Positions 16,474 to 25,493 of a stretch of 35,915 nt of DNA are shown piece after piece. Position numbers and translations under genes: made by a program. Every line of letters starts with the position of its first letter. Within the stretch, counting starts at the first letter, position 1. The notes beneath the pieces were generated by a model that was not told where the DNA came from, made no database searches, and worked only from the letters and a program-made list of their open reading frames with translations. Source of the DNA: Clostridia bacterium (GTDB lineage: Bacteria; Bacillota; Sulfobacillia; SLMV01); contig PUMD01000101.1 in assembly GCA_003551215.1 (NCBI GenBank), positions 1-35,915 of the forward strand. Direction: 5' to 3'.

Positions 16474-17648
16474 TGGGGCATGGTCCCCAGTTGTATTTCG
16501 GCTGTCAGGGTCTCACCATTGCGTTTGACCTCGACCAGCAGAACATCTCCAGGCTGCCTTTCTTCCAGCTCTTCTAATAGCTCCACGACTTCCTCGACCG
16601 GTTCGCCTTCGATGCCTGTTATCACATCACCCTCCCGCAGGCCAGCCTGATGCGCGGGACTATCGTCGACCACACGGGCCAGGAAAACTCCAGTATCAAC
16701 CTGAAGCTGCACTCCCTGCTGACGGGCATCTTCTACCGAGCTCACACTGACTCCCATCCAGGACCGCTGCACAGCACCGTGCTCTATCAGCTGCCCGACT
16801 ATCCTCTGTACCGTGTTGCTGGGAATGGCAAAGCCCATCCCCTCAACTTCTGCGCTTGCGAATTTGAGCGTGTTTATGCCGACCAGCTCACCTCTTGAGT
16901 TCAGCAGGGCTCCGCCGCTGTTGCCAGGATTAATGCTGGCATCTGTTTGAATGAGCTGAAACACCCGCTGCCGGGCGTCCTGGCCGTACATGCTTGCGCG
17001 AATACCAGAGACCACCCCCACTGTCACCGAACGGGCGAATTCGCGGCCCAGGGGATTTCCTATGGCTATTGCCAGCTGGCCGGGACGCACTGCATCTGAA
17101 TCGCCGTATTTGACCGGAGCGAGAGGCGCCTCCGAATCGATCCGCAGCACCGCCAGGTCAGTTGAGGGATCCTTCCCTACTACTTCTGCCGTATACTCCT
17201 TTTCCTCAACGCCCTCCACAATGATCTCATCTGCATCCTCTATCACGTGATAGTTGGTGACAATATGGCCCCGGTCATCTATCACCACTCCACTGCCCTG
17301 GCTGTCGCTTATATGACTCCTTCCCCAGGGGTCCACCACCCGGCGGACGTTTGTCACCGAAACGACTGATGAACCAACCTCGCTGACAACGGAGGTGAGC
17401 AGCTCCTCGAAATCCGAACTGATCATGGGCGGCAGCTCATCGGGCTCGGGAGCAGGCTCCTCCTGCTGAGGAGGAGGGATGTGGGGATCCTCCGGCTCGG
17501 CCAGGTGAGGATAAACCTCTGGAAGCACAGTAGGGGCCACAGCAATACCCAGCAATACTCCTACTACCGCTCCCAGCAAAGCCACCACAAAATATCGATG
17601 CGTTGTGTTTGTGTTAGGGAAACGGTGGTGCGAATTGTCCCGGTCCAC
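16470..17648 (-). CDS. htrA: HtrA/DegP-like membrane-anchored serine protease
   Basis: A 392-residue envelope quality-control protease. It has a cytoplasmic N-terminus, one membrane helix (about 18-40), a Pro/Glu-rich linker, a trypsin-like domain with TNYHVI (His134), STDLAVLRI (Asp164) and NPGNSGGAL (Ser244), and one PDZ domain near the C-terminus (residues about 290-385, with GVFLARVVDDSPAHQAGL). I chose the GTG at 17646-17648 because GGGAGGTG precedes it by seven bases; the longest frame reaches 17702 without a ribosome site. It belongs to the YycK/HtrC position of the Wal gene cluster. Confidence 0.95.
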   Translation of the reverse strand: MDRDNSHHRFPNTNTTHRYFVVALLGAVVGVLLGIAVAPTVLPEVYPHLAEPEDPHIPPPQQEEPAPEPDELPPMISSDFEELLTSVVSEVGSSVVSVTNVRRVVDPWGRSHISDSQGSGVVIDDRGHIVTNYHVIEDADEIIVEGVEEKEYTAEVVGKDPSTDLAVLRIDSEAPLAPVKYGDSDAVRPGQLAIAIGNPLGREFARSVTVGVVSGIRASMYGQDARQRVFQLIQTDASINPGNSGGALLNSRGELVGINTLKFASAEVEGMGFAIPSNTVQRIVGQLIEHGAVQRSWMGVSVSSVEDARQQGVQLQVDTGVFLARVVDDSPAHQAGLREGDVITGIEGEPVEEVVELLEELEERQPGDVLLVEVKRNGETLTAEIQLGTMPQ

Positions 17649-17745
17649 AATGCCACACCTCCCGGCTGACGGTCTTCCTTGCGACCATACCGCAGGACAC
17701 ATAAAACAGACAAAGGCTGAGCATCTTCTGACTCATTTTCGGCAC

Positions 17746-17774
17746 AAAAAAGCCCTGAGAGGCGAAAACCAGGG
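17746..17774 (-). terminator. Probable terminator of murA
   Basis: Minus-strand CCCTG pairs with CAGGG around a 12-base loop and is followed by C and six U. The stem is short, so it is likely weak. It lies about 40 bp after the murA stop and before htrA. Confidence 0.5.
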
Positions 17775-17812
17775 AGATGAGGAGCAAGTTTGATGACTAC
17801 ATACTAACAACG

Positions 17813-19153
17813 CTAGCCGTTACCGTGCGCCGATTGCATCTGTCCCAGGTTAACAACCCGGGCGCACTCCTCTCCCTCCTCAGCCGCAGTCTCTTCTGAT
17901 TGCTGTCTGCGACGTACGTCGCCTCCCATAGCCCGAATTTTCTCAGGCAGGAATTCGTAGCCACGGTCAACGTGTTCTATGTCGCCGACCTCTGTTTCTC
18001 CTTGGGCCACAAGCCCCGCTATCACCAGCGCTGCTCCGGCGCGCAGGTTGCTGGCTTTAACCGAAGACCCGTACAGGTTTTCGACGCCCTCGATCACCGC
18101 TGTGCGACCCTGGACTTCTATGTCAGTTCCCATCCGCTGCAGCTCATCTACATGGTTGAACCGGCTTTCGTAAACACCCTCGCTGACCACGCTGGTCCCC
18201 TCTGCTACAGACAAAAGCACCATCATGGGCGGCATGGCATCGGTGGGAAAACCCGGATAAGGCAGCGTCTTGACCCTGACTGCCTGCGGACGGTCCCTGC
18301 TTATAACCCTTATCCAATCCCCGTTGTCTTCAATCTCGATTCCGGCCTCTCGCAGCTTGGCTATGACCGACTCAAGGTGTTTGGGTACAACATTCTGCAG
18401 CGTGACATCACCGCCGGTCGCGGCTGAGGCTATGGCGTAGGTAGCCGCCTCAATTTCGTCAGGGATAATGGCATGTTCACCGGGCTTGAGTTTTTCTACA
18501 CCGTGAATTTTTATTGTATCCGTGCCTGCACCAACAACTCTGGCCCCCATGGAGTTCAGGCAGCTGGCGACGTCAACAATGTGCGGTTCCCTGGCGCAAT
18601 TTTCTATGATGGTGGTACCCTCGGCCAGTACGGCAGCCATCATGATGTTGATGGTCGCGCCCACGCTGGCCACATCAAGGTAAATATGGCTTCCGACCAG
18701 CTTGTCGGCCTCAGCAATGACCTCACCGTGTTCCAGTGAAACCTCTGCCCCCAGCGACTTGAAACCTTTGAGGTGCTGATCTATGGGACGCTGTCCAATT
18801 TCGCAGCCACCCGGCAGACCCACACGCGCATAGCCAAAGCGCCCCAGCAGGGCGCCGACAAGATAATATGAAGCCCTGATCTGTTTGACCAGTTCCAGGG
18901 GAGGCACATCGGGATTCAATCTTGACGCATCGATCTTGAGGACTCCTCCCCGCAGTTCGCCTACATCAGCACCCAGCGTACTGATTATCCTGCTGTAAGT
19001 GGCCACGTCACGTATGGCGGGAATATTCTCAAGTCTGCTGGTTCCCTCAGCGAGCAACACCGCCGGTAGCACTGCAACAGCCGAGTTTTTGCGTCCCCCT
19101 ATCTTCACTTCACCGGATAAAGGATTATCTCCACGTATGAGTAGTTCGCCCAA
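17813..19153 (-). CDS. murA: UDP-N-acetylglucosamine 1-carboxyvinyltransferase MurA
   Basis: First committed step of peptidoglycan synthesis: transfer of enolpyruvate from PEP to UDP-GlcNAc. The EPSP-synthase-like inverted repeat fold is complete over about 418 residues. Lys22-Asn23 lie in GGRKNSAVAVLPA and the PEP-binding, fosfomycin-target Cys117 in LPGGCEIGQRPIDQH; SRFNHVDELQRMG and NLRAGAALVIAGL are also present. An extra acidic C-terminal tail of about 28 residues (with SEETAAEEGEE) goes beyond the usual end. The start is TTG with GGGGAG nine bases upstream. It stands between yycI and htrA, where Bacillus has yycJ. Confidence 0.96.
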   Translation of the reverse strand: MGELLIRGDNPLSGEVKIGGRKNSAVAVLPAVLLAEGTSRLENIPAIRDVATYSRIISTLGADVGELRGGVLKIDASRLNPDVPPLELVKQIRASYYLVGALLGRFGYARVGLPGGCEIGQRPIDQHLKGFKSLGAEVSLEHGEVIAEADKLVGSHIYLDVASVGATINIMMAAVLAEGTTIIENCAREPHIVDVASCLNSMGARVVGAGTDTIKIHGVEKLKPGEHAIIPDEIEAATYAIASAATGGDVTLQNVVPKHLESVIAKLREAGIEIEDNGDWIRVISRDRPQAVRVKTLPYPGFPTDAMPPMMVLLSVAEGTSVVSEGVYESRFNHVDELQRMGTDIEVQGRTAVIEGVENLYGSSVKASNLRAGAALVIAGLVAQGETEVGDIEHVDRGYEFLPEKIRAMGGDVRRRQQSEETAAEEGEECARVVNLGQMQSAHGNG

Positions 19154-19326
19154 AAATATTCGCTCCCCACCTGATTCGCCTCGGAATCATCGATGATTTC
19201 AGATCACATGCTCCTCATGAAACATGATACACTTTACGAGCAGCTAACGAAATATATCTTCCCTGCCGATGCTGCAATTCCCTGCCAGATAATCTGCATA
19301 ATTTGAGGTATTTATGGCTGGTTTTG
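19154..19326. other. murA upstream region with palindrome and direct repeat
   Basis: This 173-bp gap contains a perfect 14-bp palindrome AATCATCGATGATT (19185-19198), about 30 bp before the murA start, and a direct repeat of the nonamer TTCCCTGCC at 19259-19267 and 19278-19286. No convincing terminator follows yycI and no clean sigma-A promoter was found; the repeats could be regulator sites for murA. Confidence 0.4.
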
Positions 19327-20208
19327 CTACAGGGGCCAGACCATGGCACCACTGAAAGCATTGATGAAGATGGCGGTGCCGTCATCCAGCCGGATTCGCC
19401 ACGCCGGCTCAGCGTTCCAGCTGCCCTCCTGCTGCATCCCCGCATAATAGCCAAGCTGGATGTCCACTATCGCTGAAGCATCGGCTGTATCAGCGATCAT
19501 GCCGATCCGGTTTACGTTCTCTGACATGGCCTGCACCGCGGTCATCACCGGCCTCAGGCGCCCTGCGTAGCCATGAATACGGTACCAAAGACGCTGGTAC
19601 TCGCGCACCTCACCCCCCTCCACGCGCAGAGCAATGCCTCCACCAAAAACGGGAGTATCCTGATAGTGCTGACAATAGAATACGGTATACTTTCCCTTTG
19701 CGCTGCGTTGAACATAATCAAACTGCATTCCCGCAGGCCGTAAGCGGGCGTCATCCAAAAAGGATTTCGCAACCGAAAGGGCTTCAGACCTGTCCATATC
19801 CCTCTCCGGTACATCTTCAGTGATCTGAAACCGCAGCGAACCTGTGCCGCCTACCACCATGGCTGCCCTTTCACTGCGGTAACCTCCAACGCGACCCCCC
19901 ACCAGCACCGGGTCCAGAACTTCATCGTCATGAAACAAGGCCCCTTTTAGCGACTCGATTTCAGGTTTGTCGTGCGAAACACTCACCGCATACATCCTGG
20001 GGGCACTATCCGGAATGTCGGCCTGCACATCAACATTCATCTCCGCAAGATTCGCCCGCAGGGTCTCTGCCGTACCGGCCTCCTGTGCCCAGAGAACTTC
20101 TCCTCCGGTGGCATTGGCGCCGGGATGCGACAACAGCTGATAACCCAGGATTAAGTTGCCCAGCAAAAAGCATATTATGAGAACAGACTTTGCTCTGGTC
20201 CACTCCAT
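19327..20208 (-). CDS. yycI: YycI-like regulator of WalK
   Basis: A 293-residue membrane-anchored protein. The start MEWTRAKSVLIICFLLGNLILGYQLL is the typical YycI opening: a short Trp/Arg-containing cytoplasmic end and one membrane helix (about 8-27), followed by a large extracytoplasmic domain. With YycH it forms a complex that adjusts WalK activity in Bacillus. I chose the ATG at 20206-20208, which has GGTGA about five bases upstream and the family N-terminus; the frame can be extended to 20274 inside yycH but without support. The last gene of the walR-walK-yycH-yycI unit. Confidence 0.88.
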   Translation of the reverse strand: MEWTRAKSVLIICFLLGNLILGYQLLSHPGANATGGEVLWAQEAGTAETLRANLAEMNVDVQADIPDSAPRMYAVSVSHDKPEIESLKGALFHDDEVLDPVLVGGRVGGYRSERAAMVVGGTGSLRFQITEDVPERDMDRSEALSVAKSFLDDARLRPAGMQFDYVQRSAKGKYTVFYCQHYQDTPVFGGGIALRVEGGEVREYQRLWYRIHGYAGRLRPVMTAVQAMSENVNRIGMIADTADASAIVDIQLGYYAGMQQEGSWNAEPAWRIRLDDGTAIFINAFSGAMVWPL

Positions 20209-20236
20209 ATAATCACCATCTATCGCCCAGCGCCTA

Positions 20237-21757
20237 TCACTGTCCGCCAGTGTAGCGGAACACGACATCACCATTTACGGCATCGACCAAAAATCTTCCC
20301 GCTGGCCCAAGATCAACCGACCAGGCTGGACGCAGCACACGTTCGGTTTCGGCCTCAACCGTTTCCGCAGGGTAGCACACCATCTCCAGCCGCTCAACTA
20401 CTACCTCATCCTCCGACCACCCTGCGTCCCGCAGCAGCTCATAACAGCGCTGCAGGGCGCTTATCGGTGTTATGGGCTCGAAGCCCTGAACGCGGCTGGC
20501 CGATTTCATGATCCGGATATCTGCCCATCTTACTCCATCGCTGCCGACAGTAACTGATACGGGGCCTTCTCTGGTCATAAGGAACCTTTCGGCCATCTGC
20601 TGAGCAAAATGAAACGTGTACCCGGAAATCTTGGGACGACCCGTATCCCAATCGAGGGTTCCGCGTTGAATCTCTCTGGTGATTTCGACCAGACGCAGGT
20701 TCTCTGCCTCGCTCCCGGTGGTCCTTTGCAGGAATCGATAGGCCTGCAGCAAGGCCTCCTGCTTGCTCGGTGCTTCCGCTTCCTCTTCGCTGTCCCGCGG
20801 GGTCACCATTGCGTACTGCACCCCTCCCTCAACCGGAAGACGGACGCTGCTGTACTCATCTGTGTAAACCTCAGAGCCGTCGCGATCCTCCCGTCGATGG
20901 ACGCCGGAAAAATCTGCAAAAAAGGAACGAACAGCCTGCTCCTCGTCCAGAGTAACCACTTCTGCCACTGCCGTTTCGACCTCCGGGTCCCACTTGGGAA
21001 TCCCCAGAAGCGAACGGGCGCCTATATCTCTCCAACCGGTCAGCATCTTCATCTCTGGGCCATCAGAGAAGTCGCGCTGTTGGCTGATGGTCTCTGCGAG
21101 CAGGGCAACAGCTCCGGCTACGTCCTCCTGGTCGAATATGGGAAGCATCGCTTCATCTTCACTGCCCTCTTCCAATTCAAAATCGTCTACTATGCTCCAT
21201 TCTGTGTGCACCCATCCGTTTACACCGCCTATATACAACCGCAGCATGTCGGGGTCCTCAGGACTCACGAAAAACAAAACCCGATCCACGGGCGTGCTGG
21301 GGAACTTCCCACCAGCGTCCAGTGCCCACATCCACAAATCGAGAGGCAGTCTTCCCGGCAGAAGAAGGCTGACCCCTTTCCGATTGAACTGCCACCGCAA
21401 GAAGTCGTCAGCCAGACCGTCACTTTCCTTGACTTCGTTGAGGTCCTCAGGTTGAAGGGAGGAAAGCAGTGAATGAGCTGATTCGATTATCTCCTGCGCC
21501 ACTGCAGGGGTTGCCTCCCGGTGTTCTCCGTCCCCGGAGTGAAAAATCACCTGCGTCGGACGGAAAAGGTGGCCCAGGTCCACTTCTTCGGACTTGGCGC
21601 CTCCCTCCTGAGGTGTAAGCTCCGACGGCAGTGAAGACACTGGGCTGTCCGGAAGCCACAAATAGCCGCTCAGTACCAACGACAATACGACAAGAAAGAC
21701 CAGCACAATGGTCTTGATCCGTTCCCATCTTTCGGGATCATCCATCAGCCTGCGCAT
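20237..21757 (-). CDS. yycH: YycH-like regulator of WalK
   Basis: A 506-residue protein with a cytoplasmic N-terminus, one membrane helix (TIVLVFLVVLSLVLSGYLWL, about 16-35) and a large extracytoplasmic part, as in YycH. Sequence identity to model YycH proteins is likely low; the call rests on topology, on the RFFxxF-like SVRLPVEGGVQYAM/PSKQEALLQAYRFL region and chiefly on position directly after walK. The ATG has GGGTGA seven bases upstream and overlaps the walK stop by 13 bp, indicating translational coupling. Confidence 0.85.
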   Translation of the reverse strand: MRRLMDDPERWERIKTIVLVFLVVLSLVLSGYLWLPDSPVSSLPSELTPQEGGAKSEEVDLGHLFRPTQVIFHSGDGEHREATPAVAQEIIESAHSLLSSLQPEDLNEVKESDGLADDFLRWQFNRKGVSLLLPGRLPLDLWMWALDAGGKFPSTPVDRVLFFVSPEDPDMLRLYIGGVNGWVHTEWSIVDDFELEEGSEDEAMLPIFDQEDVAGAVALLAETISQQRDFSDGPEMKMLTGWRDIGARSLLGIPKWDPEVETAVAEVVTLDEEQAVRSFFADFSGVHRREDRDGSEVYTDEYSSVRLPVEGGVQYAMVTPRDSEEEAEAPSKQEALLQAYRFLQRTTGSEAENLRLVEITREIQRGTLDWDTGRPKISGYTFHFAQQMAERFLMTREGPVSVTVGSDGVRWADIRIMKSASRVQGFEPITPISALQRCYELLRDAGWSEDEVVVERLEMVCYPAETVEAETERVLRPAWSVDLGPAGRFLVDAVNGDVVFRYTGGQ

Positions 21758-23556
21758 TGGTTTTCACCCAGGTTCTCTTCATCTCCGCCGATGGGCAGAC
21801 GGAAAGTCACCGCCGTACCTACTCCTTCTTCGCTATCAGCGGTTATTGTGCCCCCGTGTGACTCCACAATCTCCTTGGCGATGGCAAGCCCTAGTCCGGT
21901 CCCTCCACTGGATCTTGATCTGGCCTTGTCAACGCGGTAGAAGCGCTCAAAGACCCAGGGCAGCTCTTCTTTTGGTATTCCCATGCCGTTGTCGGACACT
22001 GTCACCTGAACCCAGTCGCCCTGTTTTTGCCAGCTAACCCTGACCTGTCCGCCTTCCGGGGTGTACTCGACTGCGTTGGTCAGCAGGTTAACCAGCACCT
22101 GCTGTATCCGGTCGCTGTCGCCGTAGATGGCGGGCACGTTCTCATCTCCACGGTATCCCAAAGATATGCCCTTGGAGTCGGCGCTGGGAGCCAGCTTGCC
22201 GCAGGCTTCGTCAATGAGCGTCACCAGTGAGAAATAATCCTCTTCCCACTCGACTCTCCCCGAATCGATAAGCGATAGATCCAGCAGATCTCTGACCATG
22301 CGGCTCATGCGGTCCGCTTCATCAACCACCACCTGCAAAAAGTCCTCCCGCACTTCGCCGTCATGTCTGGCCCCGTGAAGAAGCGTTTCCGCATAGCTTT
22401 TTACCGTGGTCAGCGGGGTTTTCAGCTCATGGGAAACATCGGCCACAAATTCCTTGCGCCGCTGCTCTGCCTGCTCCTGCTCGGTGATATCGTGCAACAC
22501 GACTACCATGCCTCTGGTGTTTCTATCCTCACCGTCTGCCGGGATGCCCGCCAGATGGGCACGCATCACCCGATGCGGGTCATTAAGCTCAAACCGCAAA
22601 GTCAGGTCGTCACCAGTTTTTATCACCTCATCGGCTGCATCCCGTAGGGGTAGATCGGAGAAGACTTCATTCATGTGCTTTGCAACCAGGTCATCGACGT
22701 CTTCGGCCAATATCTCGGCCGCGCGAGGATTCACCAGCATGACCTCTGCATCGGCATCAAAAGCAATTACTCCATCAGCCATATTGGCCATGACCACTTC
22801 CAGTCGGCGTTTTTCTTCCGACATCTGCGAGACAGTCTGGCCCAACCGTTTTGTCATGTGGTTGAACATGGAACTGAGCTGGCCAATTTCGTCGTCAGAG
22901 CGCACGTCAATCCTCTGATCAAAATCACCGGCTGCCATCTCAGCTGCCCGCTGGGTGATCTGCACCACGGGAGCGGTTATAGTACCGGCAAGCACAAATC
23001 CTACCACGCCGGTGACCGCCAGGGCCAAGAGGGTCGCCCACATGAGTATGGTCCTGACGTCGTGAAGAGTCTGGTAGACACCACTGAGCGACGCATTCAG
23101 GTAAAGCACACCTGCAGCCTCTCCCGCACCATGCACCGGGACAGCCAACGACAGCACCGGATTGCGTTCCTGCGCCGTCTCCCGCACCTGCTGAGAGGCA
23201 GTCATCTGAGAGAGAGCCTGATCGATTTCCGGAAGCACAATGCGGCGACCAACCAGGTTGTCCATCTCTGCCGACGCAGCAATCACCTGGGCGTCGCGGT
23301 CCAACAGCAAAAGATCCAGCCCGGATTCACGTCCATAATCGCGGATGTAACTGGAGATGTATTCGATGGGAGCGTCTTCGTCGAGGTACCTTTCCACAAA
23401 GGAAGCCATCAGGCGGGCCTGCCGCTGGATGTTTTTCGCGTGGTTCCCCAGATAATAGGCCTCCAGGGAGCGCTCAACATACCAGCTGATAAGCTGCATG
23501 GCGAGAAGTATCAGCAGAAGAAACATTATCACGACGCGCGCCCGGAGACTCTTCAT
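21745..23556 (-). CDS. walK: WalK, essential cell-wall sensor histidine kinase
   Basis: A 603-residue kinase with the full WalK layout: membrane helix about 8-27, extracytoplasmic sensor (30-175), second helix about 178-200, HAMP (201-253), PAS (about 258-370), HisKA with FVADVSHELKTPLTT and His386, and an HATPase domain with the N box NLLTNAVEYTPEGG, the G boxes DNGMGIP and GGTGLGLAIAKEIVESHGG. WalK phosphorylates WalR and coordinates peptidoglycan hydrolase expression with growth. The ATG has GGGAGGGA upstream; 36 bp separate it from walR. Confidence 0.96.
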   Translation of the reverse strand: MKSLRARVVIMFLLLILLAMQLISWYVERSLEAYYLGNHAKNIQRQARLMASFVERYLDEDAPIEYISSYIRDYGRESGLDLLLLDRDAQVIAASAEMDNLVGRRIVLPEIDQALSQMTASQQVRETAQERNPVLSLAVPVHGAGEAAGVLYLNASLSGVYQTLHDVRTILMWATLLALAVTGVVGFVLAGTITAPVVQITQRAAEMAAGDFDQRIDVRSDDEIGQLSSMFNHMTKRLGQTVSQMSEEKRRLEVVMANMADGVIAFDADAEVMLVNPRAAEILAEDVDDLVAKHMNEVFSDLPLRDAADEVIKTGDDLTLRFELNDPHRVMRAHLAGIPADGEDRNTRGMVVVLHDITEQEQAEQRRKEFVADVSHELKTPLTTVKSYAETLLHGARHDGEVREDFLQVVVDEADRMSRMVRDLLDLSLIDSGRVEWEEDYFSLVTLIDEACGKLAPSADSKGISLGYRGDENVPAIYGDSDRIQQVLVNLLTNAVEYTPEGGQVRVSWQKQGDWVQVTVSDNGMGIPKEELPWVFERFYRVDKARSRSSGGTGLGLAIAKEIVESHGGTITADSEEGVGTAVTFRLPIGGDEENLGENQCAG

Positions 23557-23592
23557 CCCGCTATTCCCTCCCGGAAAACCGCCCGGTCAGAA

Positions 23593-24303
23593 TCAGTCAG
23601 CTTCCTGTCCATCGGTGAAAATGTAACCTACCCCCCGACGGGTAAGCACGTAACGGGGCTTGGAGGGGTCTTCCTCAATTTTTTCACGCAATCTGCGTAC
23701 AGTAACATCCACCGTTCGTACATCACCGTAATACTGATACCCCCACACATCCCCCAGCAATTGCTCTCGCGTAATCACTTTGTTGGCGTGGCGTGCAAGA
23801 TATGACAAAAGCTCAAACTCCCGGCGGGTCAGACCGGCATCCTCTCCGTCTACGAAAGTCTGAAAGCGATTCAGGTCAATGCGCAGCTGTCCGAATGAAA
23901 GCACACCGTCATCTGCATGCTCCTCATCAGTCAGAACACCCTTGAACCGCCTCAGCTGAGCCCGGATCCGGGCCAGCACTTCCCGCGGGCTGAATGGTTT
24001 GGTTATGTAATCATCTGCCCCCGCGTTTAAACCCTCAACCACGTCATCCTCAGCATCCTTCGCTGTGAGCATAAGCACCGGAACCGAACTGTGCTTGCGA
24101 ATCTGTTCACAGACGTCTATACCATTTCGTCCCGGCAGCATTATATCCAAAAGCACAAGATCCGGCTCGCTTTTGTGAAAAAGCTGCAGAGCCTGCTCGC
24201 CGTCGTATGCGGCTTCAGTCTCATAACCGGCCTTACGCAAATTATACTCTAGAATTTCCGCGATGGGTTCTTCATCATCTACTACGAGGATCTTATCCGG
24301 CAC
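23593..24303 (-). CDS. walR: WalR, OmpR-family response regulator
   Basis: A 236-residue regulator with a receiver domain (KILVVDDEEPIAEIL, phospho-acceptor Asp53 in LVLLDIMLPG, Thr in MLTAKD, KPFSPRE) and an OmpR winged-helix domain ending RRLREKIEEDPSKPRYVLTRRGVGYIF, closely matching WalR/YycF. The GTG start at 24301-24303 has GGGGGAGGAG upstream. It is the first gene of the walR-walK-yycH-yycI unit. I could not find a convincing WalR box (two TGTWAH half-sites) in nearby intergenic DNA by eye. Confidence 0.96.
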   Translation of the reverse strand: MPDKILVVDDEEPIAEILEYNLRKAGYETEAAYDGEQALQLFHKSEPDLVLLDIMLPGRNGIDVCEQIRKHSSVPVLMLTAKDAEDDVVEGLNAGADDYITKPFSPREVLARIRAQLRRFKGVLTDEEHADDGVLSFGQLRIDLNRFQTFVDGEDAGLTRREFELLSYLARHANKVITREQLLGDVWGYQYYGDVRTVDVTVRRLREKIEEDPSKPRYVLTRRGVGYIFTDGQEAD

Positions 24304-24634
24304 TATGTATCAGCTCCTCCCCCTGGTTCAAACCCCACCTGCTGAATTACTTCAACTCAAGGGCAGAAAACCCTTCTACCCCGAACAGTCCATTTATTGG
24401 AGAGTCTGTTCTCACCGTCGCGGGGCGTGTACGGAAGACAGAGAAGACAAGCCAAGAGATATCCTGAACATCGACAACCGCAGCCAGAAGTACTGTTGTC
24501 CAGCTTCGACACAAACGTACAACCCATTATATCGAAAAACACCCAGACTAGCCAGAGGGACGGCGGGTCGAGGGCCACGAGCAGGATTACACAGAACGTC
24601 GTCGAAACAAGGCAACAACCCCAAAGGAGGTGCA
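24304..24634. other. Divergent intergenic region walR / creatininase-family gene
   Basis: Apart from the plus-strand promoter candidate at 24506-24533 and the ribosome sites at each end, I see no gene or structured RNA here. An open frame continues upstream of the creatininase gene through this region but its sequence is low-complexity and lacks a ribosome site, so it is treated as non-coding. Confidence 0.6.
24506..24533 (+). promoter_or_regulatory. Possible promoter of the creatininase-family gene
   Basis: TCGACA (5 of 6) and TATATC (4 of 6) are separated by 16 bases, about 100 bp before the start. Confidence 0.35.
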
Positions 24635-25438
24635 ATGACCATGTCCGATAAGGTGCTGCTGCAGGAATTCACCAGACCAGCGTTCGAAGAGTATCTCGAA
24701 TCAGAGGACAACCCGGTTGCAATTGTGCCGCTGGGCTCAATTGAACAGCACGGGCCTCACCTACCGCTGGGAACCGACAGCTACGTGGCACTCAAGCTGG
24801 CCAAACAGGCCGCGAGCCGCACCAACAGCATAGTCGTTCAGCCCTGCTGGCCCGGTTTCTCTCCCCATCATATGGGGTTTGCCGGTACCATAACGTTCCG
24901 CTGGGAGACACTGATGAACATCATCGTCGATACAGTAGAGAGCCTGGTGACCCACGGTATAAAGAAAGTGCTTCTCCTCAATGCCCACGGGGGCAACGCT
25001 CAGATAGCCGCACTGGCTGCGCGGCTCGCAAAACGCCGTTTCGGCGCCCAGGTCCTTATGCCCGGCGGTTCAGGAGGTTCGGACCCGGCCAAGCTGCTGC
25101 AAGAGGTCGACGTGCACGCCGGAAAAGGTGAAACCGGTATGGCGCTGAATCTATTCCCTGAACTGGTGGAGATGCACAGAGTGGAGGACTTCGTTCCCAC
25201 TGCCGAATTTCCGCCTGACGTTGAGAAGCTGCGGGACCCGGAGGGGGACGATCCAGAGATTCGCGCACAGCTGGTCATGGCTTATATCGGCGATACTCAC
25301 GAGTTTACCGAATCCGGAGTGTACGGGTTCACCAACCCAGGCGATGCTGATGCTGAACAGTCGAAGCAAATTATGGACGGACGCATGGATAAGCTGGTCA
25401 AACTGATTGAGTACTGGAAGCAGATAGACCTGCCCTGA
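24635..25438 (+). CDS. Creatininase family metal-dependent amidohydrolase
   Basis: A 267-residue cytoplasmic enzyme. Metal and active-site motifs of the family are visible: PLGSIEQHGPHLPLGTD (Glu, His and Asp ligands, near residues 33-49), NAHGGNAQIAA (His ligand, near 116-126) and HAGKGETGMALN (Glu ligand, near 153-164). Members hydrolyse cyclic or linear amides (creatinine, N-formylated or peptide-modified substrates), so the reaction is undetermined. The ATG at 24635 has AAAGGAGG four bases upstream; the next ATG, two codons on, is also possible. It stands alone between walR (divergent) and the CapA-like gene (convergent). Confidence 0.9.
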   Translation: MTMSDKVLLQEFTRPAFEEYLESEDNPVAIVPLGSIEQHGPHLPLGTDSYVALKLAKQAASRTNSIVVQPCWPGFSPHHMGFAGTITFRWETLMNIIVDTVESLVTHGIKKVLLLNAHGGNAQIAALAARLAKRRFGAQVLMPGGSGGSDPAKLLQEVDVHAGKGETGMALNLFPELVEMHRVEDFVPTAEFPPDVEKLRDPEGDDPEIRAQLVMAYIGDTHEFTESGVYGFTNPGDADAEQSKQIMDGRMDKLVKLIEYWKQIDLP

Positions 25439-25460
25439 TCATCCAAATGCTCCACCGGCT

Positions 25461-25493
25461 GTCCGGGGGGCTGGCCAACCGAGCCCTCCGGAC
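25461..25493. terminator. Long GC-rich hairpin between convergent genes
   Basis: GTCCGGGGGGCT pairs with AGCCCTCCGGAC over 12 bp with one G-U and a 9-base loop. It sits exactly between the stops of the creatininase-family and CapA-like genes. Neither side has a U-tract, so its termination role is inferred from position. Confidence 0.55.

Noticed and set aside
22675-23805. 376-codon plus-strand open frame opposite walK and walR
   Set aside because: It lies opposite well-conserved kinase and regulator domains; its length reflects GC-rich codon use on the coding strand.
24263-24634. N-terminal extension of the creatininase-family gene
   Set aside because: It would overlap walR and the intergenic region; an AAAGGAGG directly before the ATG at 24635 and the family N-terminus fix the start there.
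24304-24634. WalR box upstream of walR
   Set aside because: No pair of TGTWAH half-sites with the right spacing was found by eye; a matrix search would be needed.
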